Assembly: GCA_025890175.1 (NCBI GenBank)
Contig: JANPYM010000001.1
Location: 833,187-897,186, forward strand
Length of the DNA: 64,000 nucleotides
Reading direction: 5' to 3'
Source: Ciborinia camelliae
Taxonomy: Eukaryota > Ascomycota > Leotiomycetes > Helotiales > Sclerotiniaceae
Of this stretch, positions 1 to 10,588 are shown one piece after another. The notes under the pieces are model-generated. The model did no database searches and was not told the origin of the DNA. It saw only the letters and a list, made by a program, of their open reading frames with translations. Position 1 is the stretch's first letter. Each line of letters starts with the position of its first letter. The position numbers and the translations under genes were made by a program.

Positions 1-212
1 AGAGTAGAGATAATAGAGTTGGTTTAAGTAATTGTATTAAAAGGTAAAGATTAAGGAACTAGAAGATCCTTATGTCAACAGTATATATAACCTCAATGCG
101 TATGCTGTGGTGAAACGCAGTAGTAGTAGTCTCATCAGGTGATCCCCAACACGTTATCGAAGGGGAAGTAATAATCTTCGACATACAGGGGCCTTCTAGT
201 TCGAGAGGCCGT
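1..212. other. Left-edge intergenic, 3' of the prenyltransferase gene
   Basis: AT-rich sequence with no ORF I can support. It lies downstream of the minus-strand prenyltransferase, so it should contain that gene's 3' UTR. The window edge prevents seeing whether a biosynthetic cluster continues to the left. Confidence 0.5.
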
Positions 213-1511
213 CTAAACAAGACATCTGTACAGTTCAGCTGAGAGATAAAATGTGTTTGACCGCTTGCCGTCTAGCTTCTCCTTCATACTCACCCAGCTG
301 TGGATGCCACAACCAGCCTCCAATGGCCGGCGCTGCACGGAGCTGATCGCGTTTCTATACCTATCTCGGTAGAGCTGAGGCGCAGAAATGGCATCCATGT
401 ACGTTTCGATTCGCTCCTGCGCTTCGGCGTCATTTGCTGCATAGCTGTCCATTGGGTAGAGAACGGTACGGGCCGCGGGCCGAGACGGATCTTTGTTCTT
501 GAAATGGAAACAGGACAACCCTGGTTTTCCACGATATGGCCCAAGCGAGCCACCAGCCATAACTGAGTAGAACAGCTCGATCGCCTGGGCACTGGAATTG
601 GGATCCATTTTGACATGCTTTTGAGCGATTTGCGTCGCAGACGCGCCACAGTGTGCAACGTATACCTTGACTTCGGCGTCCTCTGGGTTCGGCGACAAGC
701 CAAGTGAGAAGTATATGGGGTAGTCGTCGCCAGTCATGATGCTCTCTAGTAATCTCCATGAGCTGGCCAGGCCCAGGCGCTCCAGAGCCTCTCGAGTCAC
801 GTTGAAAGCGTTTTGCCGCCCGGATGCTAGTGGATTCAAGTAAATCTTCCACTTCTCGAGTCTCTTTGAGATAGCGAAGCTGTGCCATGAGGCTAGCATA
901 CCCTCAGCATTCGAGGGGAAAAACAAATCTCGAACGAGGTTCAAGCGGTCCAGGGAGACCTTTGTGGGACCATACTTTGTCGCTATTTCGTCGGTCAAGC
1001 GCGAGGTGCTCTCTTGGAGGGCGGCTAGGCTGTTTTCTACTGGCTGAGCCTCAATCAAGAACCGCAACTCAGATGCTCCAGTCTCTTGAGACAGAGCAAA
1101 TGAGTACTCGAAAGGCGAATGATCATTGCTCACGTCGGAAACCCAGGCTGACCTGTCCAGCTTCTGCGGTACGGTATTCTGACACCATTCTCCCCCGGAA
1201 AACTTCAAGGCGTGTAGCAGCTTCTCCAGCATGACCTCATCCTGTCCAACGGCTTTAGAAAGACGCGTAAGTTGCCGATTGGCCTCGCTAATATAGCTAC
1301 CATTGATCACCTGGTTCATGAGAGCGGGAGCTGGTGCAGATGCAGCCGATATGGTAGGCTTGATCGCAGCTGTGGAGTGTTGGTATTGGTGAACAAATTG
1401 GTGATTTTGCAGGTACAACCAGGCGTCTGGTTTCTCCTGGTATATGAGAGACATATCTGCTGTAAAGTTGCGACTGTCAAAGTTATCAACGCTACGAGGT
1501 GCGCTGTGCAT
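213..1511 (-). CDS. DMATS-type aromatic (indole) prenyltransferase
   Basis: Intronless 432-aa protein of the ABBA/DMATS prenyltransferase family, which transfers a dimethylallyl group from DMAPP to an indole such as tryptophan or a tryptophan-derived peptide. Family landmarks run in order: the segment DHSPFEYSFAL with the Glu corresponding to the family's catalytic base, then ELRFLIEAQP, KIYLNP (Lys/Tyr of the diphosphate and tyrosine shield), YPIYFSLGLSP, KVYVAHCGASA, a late segment with VLYPMDSYAAND, and NTFYLSAELY near the C terminus. Length fits the family (about 420-460 aa). Start is the ATG at 1511; an in-frame ATG 19 codons later is an alternative. The gene points away from the membrane protein, P450 and IDO-like genes to its right and probably belongs with them in a metabolite cluster. 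Substrate and position of prenylation cannot be read from sequence. Family assignment is firm; cluster membership is inference. Confidence 0.88.
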   Translation of the reverse strand: MHSAPRSVDNFDSRNFTADMSLIYQEKPDAWLYLQNHQFVHQYQHSTAAIKPTISAASAPAPALMNQVINGSYISEANRQLTRLSKAVGQDEVMLEKLLHALKFSGGEWCQNTVPQKLDRSAWVSDVSNDHSPFEYSFALSQETGASELRFLIEAQPVENSLAALQESTSRLTDEIATKYGPTKVSLDRLNLVRDLFFPSNAEGMLASWHSFAISKRLEKWKIYLNPLASGRQNAFNVTREALERLGLASSWRLLESIMTGDDYPIYFSLGLSPNPEDAEVKVYVAHCGASATQIAQKHVKMDPNSSAQAIELFYSVMAGGSLGPYRGKPGLSCFHFKNKDPSRPAARTVLYPMDSYAANDAEAQERIETYMDAISAPQLYRDRYRNAISSVQRRPLEAGCGIHSWVSMKEKLDGKRSNTFYLSAELYRCLV

Positions 1512-2050
1512 GCGATGTATTTATTCGGTTTTGGATGCTTGGAAAAACCTCACTGCGAGAGTGATGGCGTGGTGTCGAGCCTACGTGAATCTGTCAACAA
1601 GACGACGTCTTAAAGGATCACTGGAAAATACCCACCAGAGCTCGATTTTGAACAGATTTCTCAATATGAATTGGCGAGCTGCGTGTTTTGGCTTGGGACT
1701 AAGTATCAATAGGAGTTTAGAGAAGTTTCAACCGCCGCAAATCATTCTCCGAACTGAGAGCCACCGAAGCGGCATACAAAGAGAGGTCATTTGTTCGATA
1801 TCCCCGGCAACGAATAATGCCATATCCTTTCAACATGTCGAGTGCTATGACAGAAATACAGTTGAGGACAAGCAAAACCCGCAAAAATTGAAACTTGATT
1901 GATAAACTTACTTTTGATTATATCAGGAGGTACGGAGAGCTCTAGGGAGTCTATATATAATAAAAATCTTATATTTTGTATGTAATTGATTTAATATCGA
2001 ATATGTCACACGCGTCACGTAAGCTTATGGGAATAGCTTCATGTATCAGC

Positions 2051-2170
2051 AATCAGATAAAAGAACTATGCCGAAGAGGAAAGGATCCTCTTCGAGAGAT
2101 CATCACCTTATAGAAGAAGTGATCACGTGACTAACCACATGGCATTCACTAGGCAGCGGCCTAGGCATGA
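2051..2170. repeat. Dispersed hairpin repeat, copy A
   Basis: Starts at AATCAGATAAAAGAAC and ends at GCCTAGGCATGA. Internally it has CGAAGAGGA - AAGGA - TCCTCTTCG, a 9-bp inverted repeat with a 5-nt loop, and TGATCACGTGACTA. The same order of motifs recurs in copy B at 3849-3983 and partly in copy C at 4457-4524. This copy has the highest GC and is probably the least decayed. Family unknown; a MITE or solo terminal repeat is possible. Confidence 0.6.
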
Positions 2171-3122
2171 CAGTTGTATAAAAAATGAGTTTATTAAGAA
2201 TTTTATTTTTTGCGGGTTTTAGTTGTCCTCAACTATAGATTCAATAATATCTGTAGTGGTTACAAAAGTACAGGCCATGCATTTTGTTAAAAGAGGGCAA
2301 CTGGTACACTAATTGGAGGATTTAATAACCAATAGTCAGCGATACGAACAAGCTGTAACAAATTCGAGGCATGTACCCACTGTGGATAAGGCAACGAATC
2401 GGTGGGGTGTCATCATCTCATTGAGGAGTAGGATTTCTCGCTAAGAGTCGCACTTCTCCTCTTTGTAATGCTATCTATCAAGATCCTTCTGCGGCTCAGC
2501 GCCTGGCCTGTATAGTTGCAGGTAATGTTAAACGCAATACCTCCTTCTAAGACAAGTATCTAAAGCCGGAAACCAAAAAGGTAAAAAGATAATATTGTAT
2601 GAATATGTAAATGTAAATGAAGGAAGCTGACATGGAATATAGTAAGTAATACAGCAAACTTGACAGTATTATTGATTGAAGCACAAATACAAATATCCAC
2701 CTTCCGACGACGGCAACTGCAACTGCAACAGCAGTGGAAACAAAACGGCAACAGTAATGGGATAGTGAATGCAGCTTCAGTTGAAAAGACAGTAGTGAGT
2801 ATTTTTGTCGCAGGGAGGTAGGCAACGAGCGCCCGTTTAGGTAGGTACGGTTTGGGTATTTTAGCTTAGGACCTACTAGGTAGCTTATAAGCAGCCACCC
2901 GTGGACAGTTTAGATCTTCAATCCACGTCCTTCATCTCCGAAACATCTCCATTTTCTACCACGGGTTGGGGCGGGGCGGGGATCATAAAATGACGCCCTG
3001 TGATATTGATGGTTTGGGTTGGGGATTAGCAAGAAATTATTGTGGGTTGAATGGTTCAGTATAGGTATAGTTGGTTGGACGGTTTGGATAAAATATCAGC
3101 ATATGATTAGGTAATAAAATCA

Positions 3123-3210
3123 TTTCAAGCCTCAATATAGTAGTTGAGCCTCAGATTTCAAGCCTCAAATAGGTTAAGCCTCGAATATCAAGCCTCAACT
3201 CAAGCCTTGC
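3123..3210. repeat. Interspersed TCAAGCCTCAA-like short repeats
   Basis: Within about 90 bp the core AAGCCTC or GAGCCTC recurs about six times, for example TTTCAAGCCTCAATA, TTTCAAGCCTCAAAT and ATCAAGCCTCAACT. Copies are unevenly spaced, so this is a degenerate cluster and not a clean tandem array. No function is evident. Confidence 0.45.
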
Positions 3211-3260
3211 GGTTCGCTACGGATAACTGTAATGAATCGTGATAAAAAAGTGACATTCTC

Positions 3261-3339
3261 AACGGGCGGTTATTGGGTAAACCATTGGTCTAATGGTTTG
3301 GCGCGGGATTTCCAAAAAGGGTGCGGTTCCCCGCCCGTT
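3261..3339. repeat. Nested inverted repeat, cloverleaf-like
   Basis: Outer arms AACGGGCGG (3261-3269) and CCGCCCGTT (3331-3339) pair perfectly. Inside them AAACCATT (3279-3286) and AATGGTTT (3292-3299) form a second hairpin. The 79-nt size and nesting recall a tRNA fold, but there is no GTTCRANNC T-loop and no credible anticodon arm, so I do not call a tRNA. It may be a tRNA-derived SINE relic or a transposon end. Confidence 0.4.
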
Positions 3340-3848
3340 GCCTACACTGGGTGGGTTAGGATCAGGAAAAGTGAGGGATATAAGACTTGTAATTAGGTAT
3401 CAACAGCTAGGGAATGATGTAGGTGAGATTCCTACTTGGGAGGTAGTAGATAAGTGGGTTATTGCTTGGGGAGAATGATAGCGAGTAGTGAAGTGGTAAG
3501 TGATTGATGGAAACTGGTGGGTGGGTGGATGGGAAGTGTGGTCAGTACGAAACCATGCTGGGCTGGGGTATGAATCATGTAGATAAATTATTTTTCCATC
3601 TCTCAGCTACCACTCACACCTTCCTTATTCCTCCTTATCCTCCGAGTCCCCCATGAGAGAGAGAGCGCGAGTATCCTAGCCTGGTAGGTAGTCGATACGG
3701 TCCGGAACACACACGCACATACATTATTTGATGTGCCTTGCACACAGGTGATTTATTTATCTGTGCGTCTGCCGTAAATTTTTTTAAAACGTTACCCCCA
3801 CTGTCATACGCGTCACTTTGAATTATATAGATCGAATCGTAGATATGC

Positions 3849-3983
3849 AATCTGATAAAAGAACTATGCTGAAGAGGAAAGGATCCTCTTCAAAAGATCA
3901 CCATCTAATTCTGAATATATAGGGTGATCAAGTGATCACGTGACTAGCTACATGGTATTCACTATGCAGGGGCCTAGGCATGA
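3849..3983. repeat. Dispersed hairpin repeat, copy B
   Basis: Second copy of the repeat at 2051-2170. It shares GATAAAAGAACTATG, the GAAGAGGAAAGGATCCTCTTC hairpin core, TGATCACGTGACTA and terminal GGCCTAGGCATGA. Both arms of the hairpin have changed relative to copy A (C to T on the left, G to A on the right), so the 9-bp stem is kept. Upstream it also shares GAATTATATAGATCGAA (3820-3836) with copy C and ACGCGTCAC with copy A. Confidence 0.6.
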
Positions 3984-4456
3984 TATATAACTCCGATCAG
4001 GTGTAATGAAGCAGGTTGTACTTCTAGAGCATGTAATGCTTAGCATTACTACTACTAGTTCAAACCTTAGTTCTAGCTATTGTATTTAAGGAGAAATCCT
4101 TCGAATTCCTTCTTTCTCTTTTTATAGAATACAACCCCCATTATATAAGCCTTACTAGTACTACTCCGTGATATCAGGTATATAGTGGAAGTATAGGATT
4201 AGATTAAGGTAGTAGTTGTAGAATATAGCACAACTAGTATCGCTGCCCTGCGTATGCTACGCTATACTATATAGTAACCGTCTCCACTAATAATACATTA
4301 ATGTTTTAAATATTGATTACATATAGAAAGGCTAGATATAACCCCGTAATACTAACGATTATAGTAATTTAATAGATGCTAGATGTTACGCTAATACTAG
4401 CTTTATAGAGACAATTAGTATATAGACATTCTAAATAGTATTATACGCTTTATATC

Positions 4457-4524
4457 GAATTATATAGATCGAAAGAACTATACTGAAGAGAAAAGAATTC
4501 TCTTTGAGAGATCACTATCTAATA
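4457..4524. repeat. Dispersed hairpin repeat, copy C, strongly AT-shifted
   Basis: Begins with GAATTATATAGATCGAA (4457-4473), as found before copy B, then follows the hairpin core of copies A and B with GG to AA and CC to TT type changes (GGATCC has become GAATTC). The right half with TCACGTGA is not recognisable. All visible core differences are C:G to T:A transitions, as expected of repeat-induced point mutation. Confidence 0.5.
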
Positions 4525-5051
4525 CTACTAAAGTATTGCTATGCTACTAAAGTATTATATTACTAAAATAGATGTCAAGTAGTTGAACTAGTGGGGGTTA
4601 TATAATGCAGGTGATTATAGTATTCTGTAGAGAGGAGGAAAAGAAATCGCAAGGATTTCTCTTTTGGACAGTAGCTAGCTAGTAGTAGATCTATGCTTAG
4701 AGTACAGCCCTACTCCATGATATTATTTTGATACATCTTGATTTTTACAAAATCTATTTTTGAGATTATTAACCTATCTCTCTTATTGGCCTTAGTGGTC
4801 GAAAGGTGCATTAGACTGATCGTTTAAGCTTATTTTCTTTAGACCGAAATCAATCTTACTAAAATTCTCCTGAACAGGGGCAGAACCGATAGTTAAACCA
4901 GATTGGACCGAAATCCCTTCTTGTTTTATCTCCATTTTTTTCGAGTTTCTGGTTCAATTAAGAAGAAGTTATACATTTAAATCTCTTGACGATCAGCGAT
5001 TTGTGTATATAGAATTGACGTCGTCACTGACGCCATCGTGGACCCAATACA

Positions 5052-6408
5052 ATGGCAGACATAAACCCTATTGCAGAGATTATTCAACCATCCGCCTTGA
5101 AGCCAAGAGTCTTTGTAGGGTTAGCGAGCGGCCTATGCACACTTACTGCAAGCGTCATTGCACTACGGCTTTGGACCAACTTCAGCCACCTTCGAAAACT
5201 CCATTCTGATGATTGTAGGTGTAGCTTTTGTGATATCAGTGGGCATGTCGACGGCTAACAAAAATTATCTGCCAGACTTCAGCGTGCTCGCGCTCCTGTT
5301 CCTGATATGGAATTCTGTAACTTTCTCCCTGCTGATGCATGGTAAAATCTTCACCAATCTGAGGTGTGAACCCACAGAGAAGAACTGACCAAGTTCAAAA
5401 CAGTCTTGAACTCAAACCCTAATGATGTAACGATCGAACATCTTACAAGGGTATGGCTGTGTTGACTTCTGTCCACATTATTTCTTTGCAAGGCCGTTTG
5501 CTAACGTTTTCTCGCAGCTTGTTGCGGTCGGAATCGCCTCGGGCAACGGTGCAATCTACAGCGCGAAGTTACCTCTGCTTTTCATGCTCATGAGAATTTT
5601 TGGAGTCAAGAGATGGTTCCATTGGACATGTCTATTCCTTATCATCTCTGGAACTTTGGGCGGCGTGATAACGCTGTTGTTTGCCAGCATCTCGTGCAGC
5701 CCGGATCTTCACAAGTCAACGCCGCTATTTTTGGTCTCATGTGTCACCGACCTCACAAACGCAACAATTGCCCGTGGTTCCCTATCGCTCGCCGTCGATG
5801 TTATCACGTTCATCATTCCAATTCCAGTTATCGTGAATCTGAAGATGCCGCTTCGCAGGAAGATTGGATTGGGCATTGCATTCGCTACGGGTCTTCTGTA
5901 AGCCCAGCTCTTTCTCCCCTGCTGATTTAGGTAGTTAAGCCAAATTGCTAACCGTCATCCTCAAAAAGCGCCATCGCAGCCAGCGCATTAGGTTTGTACT
6001 TTCAAACTGTGCAGTCCAAGGAATCGTCTTCCAACTTTGCCAATGCTTTGCTCGTCACGTAAGTTTGTCAACATCACGCCCCCTGAGCCTCTCATTGACA
6101 AGCCCGCAACCAGTGTTATCGAAAGTGCCATCGTCACTATGGTCAGCTGCACGCCTGCTATTCATCTATTCTGGACCAAATATGCAGGCTTCTTGCGCAC
6201 ACGTCTTAGTCTTAGAACGCTAGGCTCATCACACCCCAAGTCGAAGATTTCGGAATCCAACCTGGATCCAATCCTGAAAGTAACCAATGACTCAAAATCA
6301 GATCGCATACTGATCCAGACACACCACTACGTAGAACTAGAGGAACGTGCGGGTCTGGGGAGGGCACCCTACGAGGCTAGGGCGTCGAGTAATAGGCAAG
6401 AGGTATAA
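5052..6408 (+). CDS. SAT4/rhodopsin-type fungal integral membrane protein
   Basis: Six exons by my model: 5052-5214, 5276-5341, 5404-5450, 5518-5897, 5969-6058, 6114-6408 (introns 55-71 bp), giving 346 aa with an unbroken frame. The first splice creates the family's DDY motif (HSDDYFSVLALLFL), and later segments match the fungal rhodopsin-domain/SAT4 family: KLPLLFMLMRIFGVKRW, then TM helices with ISCSPD, a DVITFIIPIPVIVNLKMPLRRKIGL helix pair, and IESAIVTMVSCTPAIHLF near the C terminus, followed by a hydrophilic tail. Such proteins have about seven TM helices and sit in the plasma membrane; some (PTH11-like) act in signalling, but most have no known ligand. Here it lies between the prenyltransferase and the P450. 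Function beyond membrane protein is not supported. The hand-made splice model is the main uncertainty. Confidence 0.78.
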
Positions 6409-7559
6409 TGGATCTGTCGGTACAATCATGTGATCGTACATAGGGGCCGTACGAACCGTACGAACTGAATTAGCGTACGAACTAGTAGCATAACATCCTC
6501 TATATAAGAGATCCACCTTAGCATACCTACCTAGTTTTATAGGAATCAAGAATCATCATACACATACACAGCATAAAGTACTTTACACTTTGAACCATCA
6601 CAAGGTTGATACCAACAGGATCATTAGGAAACGTTTCGTCTGTTTGGTTTTGTGTTGGAATATTGTGTTGGATTTTCTTCTAATCCAAGGGGGCCGTATT
6701 AACACCTTCAAAACAGAAACAACACGATATTCTGTGTGTTGGAATAATCACGTGACTACGGACGTTGGCTTACGGTGCGTATGCGCTGGCGTGTCGTAGT
6801 CACGTGGTTATTCCAACAATTTCAATTGAAGTTTTCGATTGTCATTCAAACTTTGAAAAGCTATATTTATTTCAACTTAGCTTTTGCAAATCTATATTTA
6901 TTTAACGGCACTACAGTTAGCTAGCTTAAAAAGTTGCTAAAACCCTCTATTAAGAAAAAGAATCGCTAACATTGACTTTTCATGCAATCTTAAGTCATCC
7001 GCAACTAATGTGCAGTTCTGGAGCATCTTATATACCCTGGGCCCTATAGTTGCATTCCTTTATCAAGCGTCCTCCGTACTCCGGAATAATCCCAGGTTTA
7101 CATGCAGATGATCCCAGCTTCTTGGTGAGACTTGTGCGGTTACAACATACAACATAGGTAGGTAGGATTCACACTGCAAGTAGCTGACCCCTGCCATTAT
7201 TACATGGTCCGTTGAGACGGCATGCCCATCAGCGGCGTTGAGATAGGGAAATTCACTGCTCTGGCGCAGCTACGGAAAACCGCTGACCGGCGGCTGGGAT
7301 GATTCTTTGCATCGCCCCCATGTCTGAATCGGATTGTAAGCTTTGCCCACTTACCTCTCTATTCCCCGCTGTCTCCTTCATGGGTTCTTGTAAGCCGGCC
7401 CTGCGAAACAGGCACAGCAGGAGCCCTGATCAAGACGGCCTTTTTAATTACCTTTCGTTTTCTTTTCCCTTCCAACCCATTGAGGGTACTTACCTACTTC
7501 TATTGTCAACACTCTAGATCTGGTTTGCGAGGTGGTTTACTCTTCCAATTTCAATCATC
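6409..7559. other. Intergenic between membrane protein and P450 genes
   Basis: No gene seen. It contains three direct copies of CGTACGAAC (6448-6482), a strong 24-bp inverted repeat (6737-6818) with partial copies of its GTGTTGGAATA end nearby at about 6652, and the presumed P450 promoter from about 7100 with pyrimidine-rich sequence up to the ATG. Confidence 0.5.
6737..6818. repeat. 24-bp inverted repeat with 34-nt spacer
   Basis: Left arm 6737-6760 and right arm 6795-6818 match at 23 of 24 positions as inverted copies; each carries a TCACGTGACTAC-type core and a TGTTGGAATA end. The arms resemble terminal inverted repeats of a very small non-autonomous element, or a large cruciform. The TCACGTGACTA core also occurs in repeat copies A and B at about 2122 and 3936. 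Confidence 0.6.
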
Positions 7560-9221
7560 ATGCATTCAGCAACATACGCAGCCATTGCCGGACTGCTAAT
7601 AGGCGTGTATATTGTCACGCGGCGCAAATCAACTTCGTCCTTGCCACTGCCACCCGGCCCCAAGCCATTGCCGATAATTGGCAATGTCCACCAAGCTCCT
7701 AAGTCCTATGGCTGGAGGACGTATCGCGAATGGAGCAGGCAGTATGGGCCCATTGTTCACGTTAACATGCTTGGACAGCCCATCATCATTTTGTCTACGG
7801 ATGAAGTGGCCCATGACATCTTGGCGAAGCGTGGAGCTATATGTTCAGACCGACCTCGTCTTTTTGTAAGATACTACGCCGCTCCCCGTTGCCAATTCAC
7901 CTTGTATGTGCAAACATGAGCTAATCCGGTCGGGCAACTGCAGTTGGCGACGGAGTTGGCCTTGAAAGGATTTAACATCCTCATGATGAACTACACCGAG
8001 CAATTCCGACAACATCAGAGGCTACAGGTCTCAGTGTTGAACGCGACTCCGGCAGCCGCATATCTCCCCTTCCAGACTCTGGAATCACAGCAATTGATGC
8101 ACGACCTACTGGAAAATACGGGCGGCACTGGTGTTGATGTTCAAGGGCCTTTTCAGCGCGCAGTCGCTAGCATCATCCACACATTGCTGTTTGGCTTCCG
8201 TATCAAAGACTACAACGACCCGGTACTTCGAGCCGTTGTTAAACTCAACGATGAATTCTCGGAGTTTATCCAGGTTGGCGCGCACATTGTTGACCAGTTC
8301 CCTATACTTAATAATCTGCCCGGCTTCTTGGCACCTTGGCAGGCAAAGGCTGAGAATCACTATACGACCAAATACGATCTGCGCGACAAAAACTTTCGGC
8401 GGGCCCTGGATTCGAATGCCTGGAATATATCAAAGCAACTCAAGAAGACTCTCGAAAAGGATGGCCTTGCCATGCCGTTGTACGAGCTGGCATTTGAGCT
8501 TGGTACTCTGATCGACGCTGCGCTGGACGGAACTACAGATAGCTTGATCTGGTTTTTGGTGGCTTGCATCACACAAGACCAGGGCTTCGTCGCCAAGGCA
8601 CGCGAGGAGCTGGATTCCGTTGTCGGGCACGACCGACTCCCAGTCCCAAATGACAAGCCCAACTTGCCGTACGTCGCCGCTATTGTCGAGGAGATATTTC
8701 GTTGGCGGCCCGTCGGTCCAGAGGGCGTCCCTCACTTAAGCAAGGAGGAGATTACTTACAATGGATACACCATCCCCAAGGGATCCATCCTTTTGCCTAA
8801 TGCGTGGACAATTGCCCGGGAAGAGGCTTTGTTCGGCCCGGACCCCGACGATTTCATACCGGATCGCTGGCTCGAGGAGGACGGCAAGACGCTCAAAGGC
8901 CTCCCCTCTCCAGCCTTCGGTTATGGAAGGCGGACATGCCCTGGGCGGCATTTCGCCCGCAATATCATCTGGATAGTCGTCGCCCAGCTGCTATGGTCAT
9001 TCGACATCAAGGCTGGCCTTTCTGACGAGACAGGCGAGCCCATCCCTGTTGATCCCCTTGCATGCACCTACGGCCTGGTAATGCGGGCCCTGCCTTTCAA
9101 GGCTTCATTTAACCCCCGTGGCCCCTGGGTGCGTGAAGTCATCGCCAGAGATGGTGATACTTATAGCAAGGATCATGCGGCTATGCTCAACCAAATTGGG
9201 GCAGAATTTGCTAAGCTGTAG
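7560..9221 (+). CDS. Cytochrome P450 monooxygenase
   Basis: Two exons, 7560-7865 and 7944-9221, around a 78-bp intron (GTAAGA...GCAG), giving 527 aa. An N-terminal hydrophobic anchor (about residues 4-20) is followed by the LPLPPGPKPLP proline hinge, so the enzyme should be ER-anchored. The I-helix oxygen-binding stretch is ALDGTTDS (near 294-302), the K-helix ExxR is EIFR (352-355), PDRW follows, and the heme loop is FGYGRRTCPGRHFA with the thiolate Cys at 434. All catalytic landmarks are intact. Overall character is that of fungal multi-substrate oxidoreductase P450s seen in metabolite clusters. It lies 1.4 kb upstream of the IDO-like/b5 fusion on the same strand. The C terminus extends about 30 residues past the usual end and looks helical. 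Substrate unknown; an indole product of the prenyltransferase is a reasonable guess. Confidence 0.92.
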
Positions 9222-10588
9222 CCAGTTCTCTTCCCTTTTATCCCTCTCTCATTCATACACCTATGTAAAGCCACCTACAAAGGTGTAAACTACTGGCAAG
9301 GGGGTTTGGTGACGATGTGGATATGGCGAATTTCTAATGCTGTTTAATGATGTCAATAAATATCCGGGCTGATGGCGCCAATATTCTGCTGAAAGTAGTC
9401 AGTTAGCCGTAGCGTACGTGCCTAGGCTTAGCGTACAACCTCACTCGACATATAATCTACGAAGAACTTCAATCCATTCTAGTTCTTTAGTTAATTAACA
9501 ATACTATGAATTTCATACCACTTTTGGTACTTCCACTATTTGCATTCTATGATATTCCATCGTAATCAATAAGTTCAACATATTGTGCCCTGAATTCTTT
9601 ATTACATGATAAGGTAATGTTTTCTTCATTCCAAAAATAGCATCTTCTCGGTGCGGAGGAAGCCCATTGAGCTCCCCGCTCCACACCTCACCCCAACCCC
9701 GAATTTGGGTATGGTCAGGTGGGGTAACTGGCCGGCGATTTTCGGGCTCCTGTCTGAGTAGAATGAAACCCTAAAAATTACAAATACTAGAACCTGGGTA
9801 CCCATTACCCATTATTAGGCACAGGCACAGGCATAAGCACAGTCACAGTGCGGCCGGCGGTGAGCTGTACACCACAAATGAGCGCAGCCGCGCCGCTTCC
9901 TGTATATATACATACCTATATGCATCGTTTAGAGACCTCTACTGGGGTGTGCCCCGGCCAGGTATGGATACTTCGTAATCTATAATGGCCCAATGGGTAG
10001 ATTTGGAGGATTCAGCCTAGTGTTTTCAATTGGGCCATTTACACTCCGAGAGCATTGATTGTGAACTTAAGTCCTGTGGTACTGTAATTGCAATCCATAG
10101 ATTCCTAACATACCGTACAACAACTAGCGGACAATGTTTCCCATCAGCGTATTACCCAGTATATTGCACAGCAACTCTAGTACAATTTTCAAGAACTCTT
10201 GGCTGGTACGAAATGATACCTTGTCATCTTACAGCGGTAATTGGGCTCTTGGGATTATTTTCCTCTTCATTTTCCTACGATTGGCGACAGCGAAGCGTTT
10301 CAAAACTAATGTGTGTAACTTGTTGCAATAATCTTTCCTAAAGATTCGTGTGCTTACGTTCCGTAGGCTCTCTCTATCTCGCCTCCCTGCGAGAGAATAA
10401 TTGAGCAGGCAGAGCGGACAAATCGTTACCATGGACACGAAAATTCCGGCTTCCTGTCTAGAGAGGCAGGATTTTCGCCTCTCCAAAAAATAAAGGCACT
10501 TCCGCCTTCCCATGCAGTATGGGACCGACTCGCTGCCGAATTACCTCGCCTGGTCAAAACCCAGACTGTCCGAGAGACTGTCACCAAG
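9222..10588. other. Intergenic between P450 and IDO-like/b5 genes
   Basis: No supported gene. AT-rich first half, then a GC-richer island at 9640-9900 with no coding pattern. The short overlapping ORFs at 10030-10341 have no recognisable domain. The right end is the presumed promoter of the IDO-like fusion gene. Confidence 0.45.

Larger units (their letters stand above)
1512..5051. other. 3.5-kb AT-rich intergenic region with degenerate repeats
   Basis: No convincing gene; the ORFs here are short and lack recognisable domains. The stretch contains three copies of a hairpin-bearing dispersed repeat (2051-2170, 3849-3983, 4457-4524), a short run of TCAAGCCTCAA-like motifs (3123-3210), a cloverleaf-like double inverted repeat (3261-3339) and very AT-rich sequence from about 4000 to 5000. 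The right end should hold the promoter of the SAT4-family gene. It looks like decayed transposon-derived DNA between two cluster genes. Confidence 0.5.

Noticed and set aside
3261..3339. tRNA gene
   Set aside because: Outer and inner stems pair, but there is no T-loop consensus, no anticodon arm of normal size and no A/B box match.
5158..5388. Frameshift in the SAT4-family gene
   Set aside because: The apparent frame change is explained by a 61-bp intron (5215-5275) with a CTAAC branch site; the splice restores the DDY motif.
8106..8951. Antisense ORFs over the P450 and similar long ORFs opposite other genes
   Set aside because: They are shadows of strongly coding sequence on the other strand and have no domains.
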